NCBI GenBank assembly: GCA_019415925.1
Contig: DXYG01000026.1
Coordinates: 1 to 32,234, forward strand
Source of the DNA: Clostridiales bacterium
Lineage (GTDB): Bacteria; Bacillota; Clostridia; Oscillospirales; Acutalibacteraceae
Reading direction: 5' to 3'
Length of the DNA: 32,234 nt
Shown here in pieces: positions 25,082 to 32,225 of the stretch. The notes under the pieces were generated by a model. That model was not told where the DNA came from. It worked only from the letters and a program-made list of their open reading frames with translations, and made no database searches. Position 1 is the first letter of the stretch; each line of letters starts with the position of its first letter. A program made the translations under genes and the position numbers.

Positions 25082-26629
25082 ATGAGTAATAAGGAAACCG
25101 TAATTGTGCTCGATTTTGGCGGCCAGTATAATCAGCTGATTGCTCGCAGAGTCCGTGAATGTAATGTTTACTGCGAAATTCTGCCTTATACAGTTGATAT
25201 TCAGAAAATCAAGGATATTGCTCCCAAGGGTATTATCTTTACCGGCGGTCCCAACAGCGTTTATGATGAAACTTCACCGCACTATACACCCGAAATTTTC
25301 AAGCTCGGAATTCCGATTCTCGGAATCTGCTACGGTTGCCAGCTTATGGCTTATTCGCTCGGCGGCGTGGTAACACCTGCAACCGATAATTCATCAAGCG
25401 AGTACGGCAAGACCGAAACTAAATACAACACAGATAATATTCTGTTCAAAAAACTTCCCGAAAGCGGAATTTCATGGATGAGCCACCGTGACTATATCAG
25501 TGAAGTACCCGAGGGTTTCAGTGTTACTGCAACAACTGCCGTATGTCCCACAGCGGCAATGTCCTGTCCTGACAAAAAGCTCTACGGTGTACAGTTCCAC
25601 CCCGAAGTAAATCACACAGAAAACGGTAAAAATATGCTCAAATCCTTCCTTTACGACGTCTGCGAGTGCAAGGGCGAGTGGAAGATGGAGAGCTTTATTG
25701 ATACAACAGTTGCACAGCTTAAAGAGCAGATAGGTGATAAGGGCGTAGTTTTAGGACTTTCGGGCGGTGTTGACTCCTCTGTAGCCGCAGCGCTTCTTAG
25801 TAAGGCTGTCGGCAAACAGCTCACCTGCGTTTTTGTAGACCAGGGACTTATGCGTAAAGACGAGGGCGACTTTGTAGAAGAAACCTTTACAAAGCTGTTT
25901 GATATGAATTTTGTACGCATTAACTGTCAGAAAGAGTTCCTTTCAAAGCTCAAGGGCGTTGTTGACCCTGAAAAGAAAAGAGAAATTATCGGCACAGAAT
26001 TTTACAAGGTGTTCTGGGGCAAAATCCGTGAAAGCTACGGCAGCGGATTCTTTGCACAGGGCACAATCTATCCTGACCGCATTGAAAGCGGAAAGGGTGA
26101 TGCTGCAAAAATTAAAACACACCATAATCAGGTAGGAATCCCCGAAGATATTAAGTTTGAGTCGGTAATTGAGCCGCTAAAAGACCTTTTCAAGGATGAG
26201 GTAAGAGAAGTCGGCGAAAAGCTAGGAATCCCGCATCAGCTTGTATGGCGTCAGCCGTTCCCAGGTCCGGGACTCGGAGTTCGTGTAATAGGCGAAGTTA
26301 CAGCAGAAAAGGTGCATATTTTGCAGGAGGCAGACGCAATTCTCCGTGACGAAATGGATAAGTGCGGCTATGCAGAGCAGATGAGCCAGTTCTTCGCAGT
26401 ACTTCCCGGAGTAAAAACTGTAGGCGTAATGGGCGACGCTCGCACCTATGACGAGCTTGTGGCAATCAGAGCCGTTACAACGGATGACTTTATGACAGCC
26501 GACTGGGCAAAAATCCCCTACGAAATCCTCGGCAGAGTATCTAACCGAATCATCAACGAAGTTGAGCACGTAAACCGAGTAGTTTATGACATAACCTCAA
26601 AACCCCCAGGAACAGTGGAATGGGAATAA
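25082..26629 (+). CDS. guaA: GMP synthase (glutamine-hydrolysing)
   Basis: Converts XMP to GMP using glutamine and ATP. The 515-residue protein has the class I amidotransferase domain (GGPNSVYDE, nucleophile Cys in GICYGCQLMA, HPEVNHTENGK), the ATP-pyrophosphatase loop LGLSGGVDSSVAAALL and the C-terminal dimerisation domain ending KPPGTVEWE. The reading frame is intact to the normal C-terminus even though a mobile element begins right after it. Such elements usually keep or rebuild the 3' end of their target gene. AAAGGAAG lies about 10 bases upstream of the ATG. Confidence 0.97.
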   Translation: MSNKETVIVLDFGGQYNQLIARRVRECNVYCEILPYTVDIQKIKDIAPKGIIFTGGPNSVYDETSPHYTPEIFKLGIPILGICYGCQLMAYSLGGVVTPATDNSSSEYGKTETKYNTDNILFKKLPESGISWMSHRDYISEVPEGFSVTATTAVCPTAAMSCPDKKLYGVQFHPEVNHTENGKNMLKSFLYDVCECKGEWKMESFIDTTVAQLKEQIGDKGVVLGLSGGVDSSVAAALLSKAVGKQLTCVFVDQGLMRKDEGDFVEETFTKLFDMNFVRINCQKEFLSKLKGVVDPEKKREIIGTEFYKVFWGKIRESYGSGFFAQGTIYPDRIESGKGDAAKIKTHHNQVGIPEDIKFESVIEPLKDLFKDEVREVGEKLGIPHQLVWRQPFPGPGLGVRVIGEVTAEKVHILQEADAILRDEMDKCGYAEQMSQFFAVLPGVKTVGVMGDARTYDELVAIRAVTTDDFMTADWAKIPYEILGRVSNRIINEVEHVNRVVYDITSKPPGTVEWE

Positions 26630-26640
26630 ATTGAGAATCC
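26604..26640 (+). other. Candidate left attachment site (attL) at the 3' end of guaA
   Basis: Chromosomal coding sequence stops at 26629 and element-type noncoding sequence begins at once. The guaA 3' end is an established target of tyrosine-recombinase elements. The core cannot be delimited here because attR is outside the window. Confidence 0.5.
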
Positions 26641-26687
26641 GAAAAAGCCTAGTGTTTATGCGGGTTTGCGGCATTTCAAGAGGCCTT

Positions 26688-26707
26688 TTGATAACAAATT
26701 GATAACA
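26688..26707 (+). repeat. Paired TTGATAACA direct repeats (candidate integrase arm sites)
   Basis: TTGATAACA occurs at 26688-26696 and 26699-26707, exactly 11 bases apart (one helical turn), about 60 bases from the guaA stop. Short phased direct repeats near the end of an element are typical arm-type sites for integrases with an N-terminal arm-binding domain. Confidence 0.5.
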
Positions 26708-26787
26708 GTCATATAAATGCGATTATTCTCACTATCAAGTGGTTTGCAGGTAGCGGAATGATTTTCAAGCGGCTTGTATGACTGGTG

Positions 26788-26806
26788 TTCAGAGCCATAC
26801 TCTGAA
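26788..26806. repeat. Perfect 7-bp inverted repeat near the element end
   Basis: TTCAGAG (26788-26794) and CTCTGAA (26800-26806) flank a 5-base loop. No T-run follows. It may be part of the recombination or excisionase-binding region, or a secondary stop for repressor transcripts. Confidence 0.4.
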
Positions 26807-26824
26807 TAAATCCATATTATTTAT

Positions 26825-26869
26825 AACGCCCTTAGCTGTGGGTAGTAACTCATAGCTAAGGGCGTTTTG
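26825..26869. terminator. Strong terminator between guaA and the repressor gene
   Basis: A 16-bp stem (26825-26840 with 26851-26866, one G-T pair) has a 10-base loop and is followed on the plus strand by TTTGTTGTCTTT. It lies between genes that converge here, guaA and the XRE gene, and probably acts on both. The T-rich side favours stopping guaA readthrough into the element. Confidence 0.8.
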
Positions 26870-26881
26870 TTGTCTTTATCT

Positions 26882-27415
26882 TTATTTGTCGGATTGGAGG
26901 TGGTCTTTGAAAGCGTCAACAAGAGCGTCGCTAAGTTCCTGCGAGGGAACTTTCGCCCAAAGCTGCGTGGTGTCATATTTCGGGTAGTAATAACGCCATC
27001 GGTCATATTCTTCTCTGCTGATTTCCTCGGAAGATAACTTGTCCGCCTGTTCTTTCCAAGCACAGAGCATTTTCAGTAGCTCGGCGGCGTCCTTGCCTTT
27101 GTCCTTGTTGACTTTTAAGCAGACCTCTCCGTCTGCTTCGCTGACGGTCAGATCGTAAATATCTTCAAGGGTAAATAAGGTGTGCATAAGTCCGATGTAG
27201 CTGTCAATGTCGGGAACAGAGAGAGCCTGTGGGGAAACATCAAGCACCTGCGCCAATGCCGCCGTTAAGTCTGCTTTCGGTGTGCGTGTGCCTGTTTCGT
27301 ACTGAGCCAAACGCACATCAGCGGATTTTTCGGGAAAACCGACAGCCGTACCGAGATATTTCTGCGTCATACCACGCAGAAGCCTAAAAAAATGTATTCT
27401 TTCGCCAATAGCCAT
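26882..27415 (-). CDS. XRE-family repressor-like regulator of the element
   Basis: A 177-residue protein with an N-terminal helix-turn-helix of the lambda-repressor/XRE type (about residues 4-65, including GMTQKYLGTAVG and RLAQYETGTRTPKADLTAALAQVL). The polar, charged C-terminal part (about 75-177) is not recognised. It is transcribed away from xis-int from a divergent promoter, the usual position for a repressor that holds an integrated element silent and regulates itself. AAGGAG lies before the ATG on the minus strand. Paired operator-like sites over the xis promoter are its likely targets. No peptidase or RecA-cleavage motif was seen. Confidence 0.85.
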   Translation of the reverse strand: MAIGERIHFFRLLRGMTQKYLGTAVGFPEKSADVRLAQYETGTRTPKADLTAALAQVLDVSPQALSVPDIDSYIGLMHTLFTLEDIYDLTVSEADGEVCLKVNKDKGKDAAELLKMLCAWKEQADKLSSEEISREEYDRWRYYYPKYDTTQLWAKVPSQELSDALVDAFKDHLQSDK

Positions 27416-27449
27416 AGTGTTTCACTCCTTGCCTTATGTATCTGCAAGT

Positions 27450-27479
27450 AGTATAGCATATAAGTTTAGGAATTGTCAA
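27450..27479 (-). promoter_or_regulatory. Promoter of the XRE gene
   Basis: On the minus strand, TTGACA (27479-27474) and TATACT (27455-27450) are 18 bases apart, with TGC directly before the -10 (extended -10). It is divergent from the xis promoter; the two -35 boxes are 43 bases apart. Confidence 0.85.
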
Positions 27480-27522
27480 GAGAAAATGAAACAAAAATGT
27501 TTAATATTTTCTTGAAAGCCAC

Positions 27523-27551
27523 TTGACAAAAGCAAATATGCTTAGTATAAT
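27523..27551 (+). promoter_or_regulatory. Perfect consensus promoter for xis-int
   Basis: TTGACA (27523-27528) and TATAAT (27546-27551) are exactly 17 bases apart. A promoter this strong on an integrated element must normally be repressed, and an operator-like site fills its spacer. Confidence 0.9.
27530..27544. promoter_or_regulatory. Candidate operator 1, inside the xis promoter spacer
   Basis: AAGCAAATATGCTTA is a near-palindrome lying wholly between the -35 and -10 boxes. It matches operator 2 at 13 of 15 positions. A protein bound here would block RNA polymerase. Confidence 0.6.
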
Positions 27552-27562
27552 TAAAGGGCATT

Positions 27563-27577
27563 AAGCAAATGCGCTTA
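27563..27577. promoter_or_regulatory. Candidate operator 2, just past the transcription start
   Basis: AAGCAAATGCGCTTA lies in the dyad TTAAGC/GCTTAA (27561-27578). Centre-to-centre distance from operator 1 is 33 bases, about three helical turns, so both face the same side of the DNA and could bind repressor cooperatively. Confidence 0.6.
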
Positions 27578-27595
27578 ATAAATGCAACTGAATGA

Positions 27596-27702
27596 CCGTC
27601 TGAATGGGATATGTCTTTGCAAGGACTTTCCGAAAAGGAAACGAGCGAAGCAACGCCGCTGAAATGGGGCAGGCACAGAAAAACGACATTCGGGTAAAAC
27701 GG
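27596..27702 (+). ncRNA. Structured leader of the xis-int transcript
   Basis: The roughly 175-base leader can close into one domain: CCGT-CTGAATG (27596-27606) pairs with CATTCGG (27687-27693) and ACGG (27699-27702) over 11 pairs. Inside is TTTCC/GGAAA (27627-27641). Two overlapping small frames also run through it: 28 codons from ATG 27611, and 58 codons from ATG 27604 that run into xis. Neither has a good ribosome site. RNA element or leader peptide cannot be separated by eye. Confidence 0.4.
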
Positions 27703-27734
27703 CAACTTGAAAATTTAATGAAAGGACTGATGAT

Positions 27735-27923
27735 ATGGAAAACAAATTCATTCGTGCCGATGATGTGGCACAGGAACTAAGCGTATCAAAGCCCTATGCC
27801 TATAAGCTCATCAGAAAGCTGAACGAGGAACTGAAAGCACAGGGATTTATTACGATTGCAGGGCGTGTAAACCGCCAGTATTTTTATGAAAGGCTCTACG
27901 GAGCAGGAAAGGAGAGTAAATAA
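27735..27923 (+). CDS. xis: Excisionase-like small DNA-binding protein
   Basis: A 62-residue protein with a helix-turn-helix typical of element excisionases (FIRADDVAQELSVSKPYAYKLIRKLNEEL) and a short C-terminal wing. Xis proteins bend DNA at the element ends and steer the integrase towards excision. AAAGGA lies upstream of the ATG, and the stop overlaps the int start by one base (TAATG), so the two are coupled. Assignment rests on size, motif and position directly before the integrase. Confidence 0.8.
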   Translation: MENKFIRADDVAQELSVSKPYAYKLIRKLNEELKAQGFITIAGRVNRQYFYERLYGAGKESK

Positions 27924-29002
27924 TGCCAGTATTCAAAAATGAGGACAACGGCACTTGGTATGTAATGGCGAGATATGTGAACTGGAAAGGCGAACGCAAG
28001 CAGAAATGCAAGCGGGGTTTCGCCACAAAGAAAGAAGCGCAGGAATGGGAGCGAATGTTTCAGTTACAAAACTCGTCTGACCTTGATATGAGTTTTGAAG
28101 CCTTTACGGAACTGTATATTAACGATGTGAAAAACCGTCTGAAGGAAAATACTTGGCTGACAAAGGAGCATATCATTCGCACGAAGATACTGCCCTACTT
28201 TGGCAAACTGAAAATCAGCGAGATTTCCACAAAAGAGATTATCACTTGGCAGAATGAAATGCTTGCTTACCGTGACGAGAAGAAAAAACCGTATTCACAA
28301 ACCTATCTGAAAACGCTGCACAATCAGTTGTCAGCCATATTCAATCACGCTGTACGCTATTATGAATTGCGGTCAAATCCTGCGGCAAAGGTGGGAAATA
28401 TGGGAAGCGAGGAACACAAGGAAATGCTGTTCTGGACGAGAGAAGAATATAAGAAATTTGCCGATGAGATGATGGATAAGCCAGTTTCCTTTTACGCCTT
28501 TGAAATGCTGTATTGGTGCGGTATCCGTGAAGGCGAATTATTAGCCTTGACCGCCTCCGATTTTGATTTTGACAAGGGAACGGTAACGATTAGTAAATCC
28601 TATCAGCGTTTACACGGAGAAGATGTGATTACTACACCGAAAACAAAAAAGAGCAACCGAATAATCAAAATGCCGCATTTTCTCTGTGAGGAAATGCAGG
28701 AATATATCGGTATGCTTTACGGTCTGAAAAAGAAAGACCGCATTTTCACGGTAACAAAAAGCTATCTTCATCACGAGATGGACAGAGGGGCGAAAGCCGC
28801 AGGCGTGAAGCGTATCCGCATTCACGACTTGAGACACAGCCATATCAGTTTACTGATTGATATGGGATTTTCGGCGGTGGCGATTGCAGACCGTGTAGGA
28901 CATGAAAGTATTGAAATCACTTATCAGTACGCCCACCTGTTCCCGTCCAAACAGACGGAAATGGCAGAGCGATTAGACGATTTAGGGAAAGGAGATTTTT
29001 AA
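27923..29002 (+). CDS. int: Tyrosine recombinase (site-specific integrase)
   Basis: Catalyses integration and excision of the element. The 359-residue protein has an N-terminal arm-binding domain (about residues 1-45, with GTWYVMARYVNWKGERKQ), a SAM-like core-binding domain (about 58-160) and a C-terminal catalytic domain. Catalytic residues visible are Arg202 in GIREGE, a Lys near 240-243, His301 and Arg304 in HDLRHSH, His327 in VGHES and nucleophile Tyr336 in YQYAHLF. Complete and typical in length for Tn916-type integrases. It is preceded by GGAGAG within the end of xis and followed almost directly by the mobC-like gene. Confidence 0.95.
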   Translation: MPVFKNEDNGTWYVMARYVNWKGERKQKCKRGFATKKEAQEWERMFQLQNSSDLDMSFEAFTELYINDVKNRLKENTWLTKEHIIRTKILPYFGKLKISEISTKEIITWQNEMLAYRDEKKKPYSQTYLKTLHNQLSAIFNHAVRYYELRSNPAAKVGNMGSEEHKEMLFWTREEYKKFADEMMDKPVSFYAFEMLYWCGIREGELLALTASDFDFDKGTVTISKSYQRLHGEDVITTPKTKKSNRIIKMPHFLCEEMQEYIGMLYGLKKKDRIFTVTKSYLHHEMDRGAKAAGVKRIRIHDLRHSHISLLIDMGFSAVAIADRVGHESIEITYQYAHLFPSKQTEMAERLDDLGKGDF

Positions 29003-29003
29003 T

Positions 29004-29339
29004 ATGTCAGCGAAAAACAGGGACAACAAAAACCGTTGGAGAAATATCACGGTAGGGTTTCGGGTATCGCCCGAAGAAAGCGAGCAGATAGACAGGGCAG
29101 TACGACTTTCGGGGCTTACCAAGCAGGACTATATCACAAGACGGCTCTTATGCCAAGATGTGGTTGTGCAGGGCAATCCGAGAGTGTATAAGGCACTCCG
29201 TAATGAGCTTGCTGCCGTCCTTGCGGAATTACAGAGGATTGAAGCAGGAAACGGTATTGATGATGAATTGCTTGACACAATCGAATTGATTGCCGTTATT
29301 CTCGGCGGGCTGAAAGGAGAAGATGGGAATGGAGAATAA
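29004..29339 (+). CDS. MobC-like relaxosome accessory protein
   Basis: A 111-residue protein with an N-terminal ribbon-helix-helix pattern (ITVGFRVSPEESEQIDRAVRLSG then LTKQDYITRRLL) and a helical C-terminal half with LRNELAAVLAELQRI. This is the layout of MobC-type mobilisation proteins, which help the relaxase open DNA at oriT. It starts one base after int, with AAAGGAG upstream, and overlaps the ATPase gene by 11 bases. The relaxase itself is two genes further on. Confidence 0.7.
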   Translation: MSAKNRDNKNRWRNITVGFRVSPEESEQIDRAVRLSGLTKQDYITRRLLCQDVVVQGNPRVYKALRNELAAVLAELQRIEAGNGIDDELLDTIELIAVILGGLKGEDGNGE

Positions 29340-30417
29340 AAAAGAAATGACTGCTCTTGATGTATCTGCGGCAACAGATACGGAGCAGCCAATTTCAAAA
29401 TGTACTGACAATAGTATATCCGAAAAAGCAGGAAAAATCAACGACCTTGAAACAATTTCTATGACAGAGCTTTACGACACCGTATATCCAAGCAAGCCGC
29501 CGCTGATTGACGGCTTGCTCTATACTGGCACTTATCTCTTTGTCGGTGCGCCGAAGCTCGGCAAAAGTTACCTGATGGCGCAGCTTGCCTATCATATCAG
29601 CACAGGCACACCGCTATGGGATTATACCGTCCGAAAAGGAACGGTGCTGTATCTTGCTCTTGAAGATGATTACCGACGCTTGCAGGAACGGCTATACCGA
29701 ATGTTCGGAACAGACAGCACAGATAATCTTTTCTTCTCTGTTTCAGCCGACAGTCTCGGTAATGGATTGGACGCTCAGTTACAGCGGTTTATGCAGGAAC
29801 ACACCGATACAAGCCTGATTATCATTGACACGCTCCAAAAGGTCAGAGAAGTCGGCGGGGATAATTACAGCTACGCAAACGATTATGAAATCATCACACG
29901 GCTGAAACAGTTTGCCGATAAGTACGGCATTTGTATTCTGCTTGTTCATCACACGAGGAAGCAAACAGCGGATGATAAATTTAATATGATTTCGGGAACG
30001 ACAGGCTTGCTCGGTGCGGCGGATGGGGCGTTTCTTCTGCAAAAAGAGAAACGCACAAGCAACGCCGCCACGCTTGAAGTATCGGGCAGAGATCAGCAAG
30101 ACCAAAAGCTGTACCTCAATCGCAATACCGAAACTTTGCTGTGGGAGCTGGAACGGACAGAAACGGAGCTTTGGAAAGAACCGCCCGAACCTTTGCTTGA
30201 AAAGATAGCGCAATTGCTTTCTTCGGGCAGTAATGAATGGGCGGGGACGCCTACGGAGCTTTGCTCTATTCTTCAGCTTGATATTCAGCCTAACGCTCTC
30301 ACACGAAAGCTGAATATCAATGCGGGGCGTTTGCTAAATGAGTATAAGATTTTCTATGAGAACAGCCGCAGTCGAAGTGAGCGAAAAGTAAAGCTATCCC
30401 GATTGGAGCAGGCGTGA
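29329..30417 (+). CDS. RepA-like AAA ATPase / DnaB-fold helicase
   Basis: A 362-residue RecA-fold ATPase of the plasmid RepA type. After a polar N-terminal tail it has Walker A GAPKLGKS (residues 73-80), a LALEDDYRRLQERLY block, Walker B LIIIDTLQKV with Asp167, and the sensor-like LLVHHTRKQ. The C-terminal region (about 285-362) looks like a winged helix. Family members are hexameric helicases that replicate plasmids and some integrative elements. ATG occurs at 29323 and 29329; AAGGAG (29314-29319) fits the second. The stop codon lies inside the first GTGACG of the inverted-repeat cluster downstream, a likely binding region for this protein. Confidence 0.8.
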   Translation: MENKKEMTALDVSAATDTEQPISKCTDNSISEKAGKINDLETISMTELYDTVYPSKPPLIDGLLYTGTYLFVGAPKLGKSYLMAQLAYHISTGTPLWDYTVRKGTVLYLALEDDYRRLQERLYRMFGTDSTDNLFFSVSADSLGNGLDAQLQRFMQEHTDTSLIIIDTLQKVREVGGDNYSYANDYEIITRLKQFADKYGICILLVHHTRKQTADDKFNMISGTTGLLGAADGAFLLQKEKRTSNAATLEVSGRDQQDQKLYLNRNTETLLWELERTETELWKEPPEPLLEKIAQLLSSGSNEWAGTPTELCSILQLDIQPNALTRKLNINAGRLLNEYKIFYENSRSRSERKVKLSRLEQA

Positions 30418-30497
30418 CGATATGTGACGGTGTGACGATGATTTTAGGGGCGGGTGCGGTATCAAAAATACCGTCACCATCGTCACACACCGTCACA
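30414..30497. repeat. GTGACG x3 / CGTCAC x3 inverted repeat cluster
   Basis: GTGACG occurs at 30414, 30424 and 30432; its complement CGTCAC occurs at 30472, 30481 and 30491. The inner two of each side pair into an 18-bp stem with a 2-base bulge (30423-30440 with 30478-30497). At its tip is CGGTAT/ATACCG (30457-30473). Candidate replication origin or Rep/Mob binding site. Confidence 0.75.
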
Positions 30498-30514
30498 AAA
30501 GTTTAGACGGGGTT

Positions 30515-30637
30515 GTAAGGGTGTCCTTTTCAAAGGACAGCCCTTACCTCTCGGAGAGCGCAAAACCTGCTTGCAGGTTGCATTTTTGTTGGCGAAGCTG
30601 ACAAAAGTGCTTTTGCGTTACTCTTGGCAAGAGTAAC
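30515..30637 (+). other. Hairpin-rich region before mobV (candidate oriT)
   Basis: Four more strong dyads follow in 123 bases: GTAAGGG-TGTCCTTT with its complement (30515-30547, one bulge), AACCTGC/GCAGGTT (30564-30579, then a T-run), CAAAAG/CTTTTG (30602-30615) and GTTACTCTT/AAGAGTAAC (30617-30637, loop GGC). A run of stems directly upstream of a relaxase gene is typical of an oriT. The nick site is not identified. The T-run after the AACCTGC stem may also end the repA transcript. Confidence 0.5.
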
Positions 30638-30671
30638 AGAACCACTAACCGAAAAGAAAGGGCGTGATAAA

Positions 30672-31841
30672 ATGCAAAGAACAATTAGTGCAATGGTCGG
30701 AAAGGGCTCGATCAATCACAACAGCCGAAAGTTTACAGCAGAGAATGTTGCTCCAGAGCGCACCCACTTGAATATAGATTATTGCAATGAGAACATCGAA
30801 AAAGTATATCACAAACTATTTGATGAAGCTCTGAAACGATACAATGATAAGCAGACAAGGGCAGACCGAAAGATAGAAAACTATTATGACAAAATCCGTA
30901 CAGGCAAACAGGAAAAGCCGTTTCACGAACTGATTTTACAGATTGGCGATAAAGATAATATGAGTGCAGAAAGCGAAAACGGACAGCTTGCAAAGCAGAT
31001 TTTGGATGAGTATTACAAGGGCTTTCGAGAGAGAAATCCAAACTTATATGTGTTCTCTGTTCATCTGCATATGGATGAAGCAACACCGCATATTCACATT
31101 GACTTTGTACCGTTTACAACAGGTAGCAAGCGAGGTTTAGATACAAGAGTGTCGCTAAAACAGGCTCTTGTGGCGCAGGGATTTAAGGGCGGTACTCGTG
31201 GCGATACGGAATGGTCGCAATGGGTACTTTCTGAAAAAGAACAGCTTGCCGCCGTTATGGAACGGTACGGAATTGAGTGGGAGCAGAAAGGCACACACGA
31301 TAAGCATTTGTCCGTTCTTGATTACAAAAAGCAGGAACGGGCAAAAGAAATATCGGCTCTTGACAGTCAGATTGCCGAGAAAACCGATGTGGTGAAATCT
31401 CTTTCAGACCGAGTGCAGAATTTTGATGACGGTATTGAGCGATTGCAGGCAATAAGCGATAGCTTAGATACTGCACCTGAATATAATCTACCCGAACCAT
31501 CGGGGTTAATGACAGCCAAAACCTATAAAACAAAGTTCGCCGAGCCGCTTATCAAGAGGTTAAAATCGCTTATTAAAACCGTATTTGCCCGATGTTTTGA
31601 AGCGTGGGACAGTTATCACAGGCTGAACGCAACAAACGCAAGTCTGTATCGTGAAAACCAAGTGTTGAGCAGAAAAAACAGCAGTCTTAACGCTGAAAAT
31701 GCTGAACTGAAGGAGCAAAACAGGGATTATAAACTACTCCGTAAGGTATTCGGCAGCAAGCAAATTGATGGACTTTTAGAGCAAGCCAAACAGTCTAAAC
31801 AGCGTGATAAACGCTTTAGAGATAATCAAAATGAAAGGTAG
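30672..31841 (+). CDS. MobV-family relaxase (Pre/Mob)
   Basis: Nicks one strand at oriT and pilots it to a recipient through another element's conjugation machinery. The 389-residue protein has an N-terminal relaxase domain with HNSR (His16, in the place of the catalytic His of MobM), THLNID (31-36), and the metal-binding signature HLHMDEATPHIHIDF (131-145). The C-terminal third is coiled coil (ENQVLSRKNSSLNAENAELKEQ). The frame is open from 30624, but that stretch covers a perfect hairpin. AAAGGG at 30657-30662 and the family N-terminus support ATG 30672. Shorter than plasmid MobM (494 residues), mainly in the C-terminal part. Confidence 0.92.
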   Translation: MQRTISAMVGKGSINHNSRKFTAENVAPERTHLNIDYCNENIEKVYHKLFDEALKRYNDKQTRADRKIENYYDKIRTGKQEKPFHELILQIGDKDNMSAESENGQLAKQILDEYYKGFRERNPNLYVFSVHLHMDEATPHIHIDFVPFTTGSKRGLDTRVSLKQALVAQGFKGGTRGDTEWSQWVLSEKEQLAAVMERYGIEWEQKGTHDKHLSVLDYKKQERAKEISALDSQIAEKTDVVKSLSDRVQNFDDGIERLQAISDSLDTAPEYNLPEPSGLMTAKTYKTKFAEPLIKRLKSLIKTVFARCFEAWDSYHRLNATNASLYRENQVLSRKNSSLNAENAELKEQNRDYKLLRKVFGSKQIDGLLEQAKQSKQRDKRFRDNQNER

Positions 31842-31850
31842 GAATACACA

Positions 31851-32225
31851 ATGACAAAGACGATTTTTGAAGAAATGGGCGGCACTTATATACGGGTTGG
31901 AGATTATTTTCTCCCCGATTTGAAACTGCCCGAAACAGAAACACAATCTATCGGCATATGGGGACAGCGGCATAAACGCTACTTGAAAGAGCATAAACGG
32001 CTGTTTTATTCTAATTTGTTGACAAGCGGAAAACTGAACAGTTACCTTGCTGATATTGATCGACAGGCAGAGGAAATGTTTTCTCGGCTGGTAAAACAGA
32101 TGGCAGAATGTGAGGGCGTGACAGAACAGCTAAAGGCAGAAAATCAGCTTGAATGGGTCGGGAAAATGAATAATATTCGTAGCAGAGCAGTAGAGATTAT
32201 AGATGTAGAATTGATTTGTGTTTAG
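31851..32225 (+). CDS. tnpV: TnpV-like transposon-encoded protein
   Basis: A 124-residue protein recognised as the TnpV family carried by Tn4451-type and other clostridial mobilizable elements. It shows the characteristic opening FEEMGGTYIRVGDYFLPDL, then IGIWGQRHKRYLKEHK, LLTSGKLNSYLADIDRQAEE and WVGKMNNIRSRAVEI. It is probably helical in the second half. Its function is not known. It starts 10 bases after mobV with AGGTAGGA upstream and is complete. AGGAGG directly after its stop (32224-32229) implies another gene beginning just beyond the window. Confidence 0.85.
   Translation: MTKTIFEEMGGTYIRVGDYFLPDLKLPETETQSIGIWGQRHKRYLKEHKRLFYSNLLTSGKLNSYLADIDRQAEEMFSRLVKQMAECEGVTEQLKAENQLEWVGKMNNIRSRAVEIIDVELICV

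Noticed and set aside
30624..30671. 16-residue N-terminal extension of MobV
   Set aside because: It begins inside a perfect hairpin without a ribosome site. The ATG at 30672 has good spacing from AAAGGG and matches the family N-terminus.
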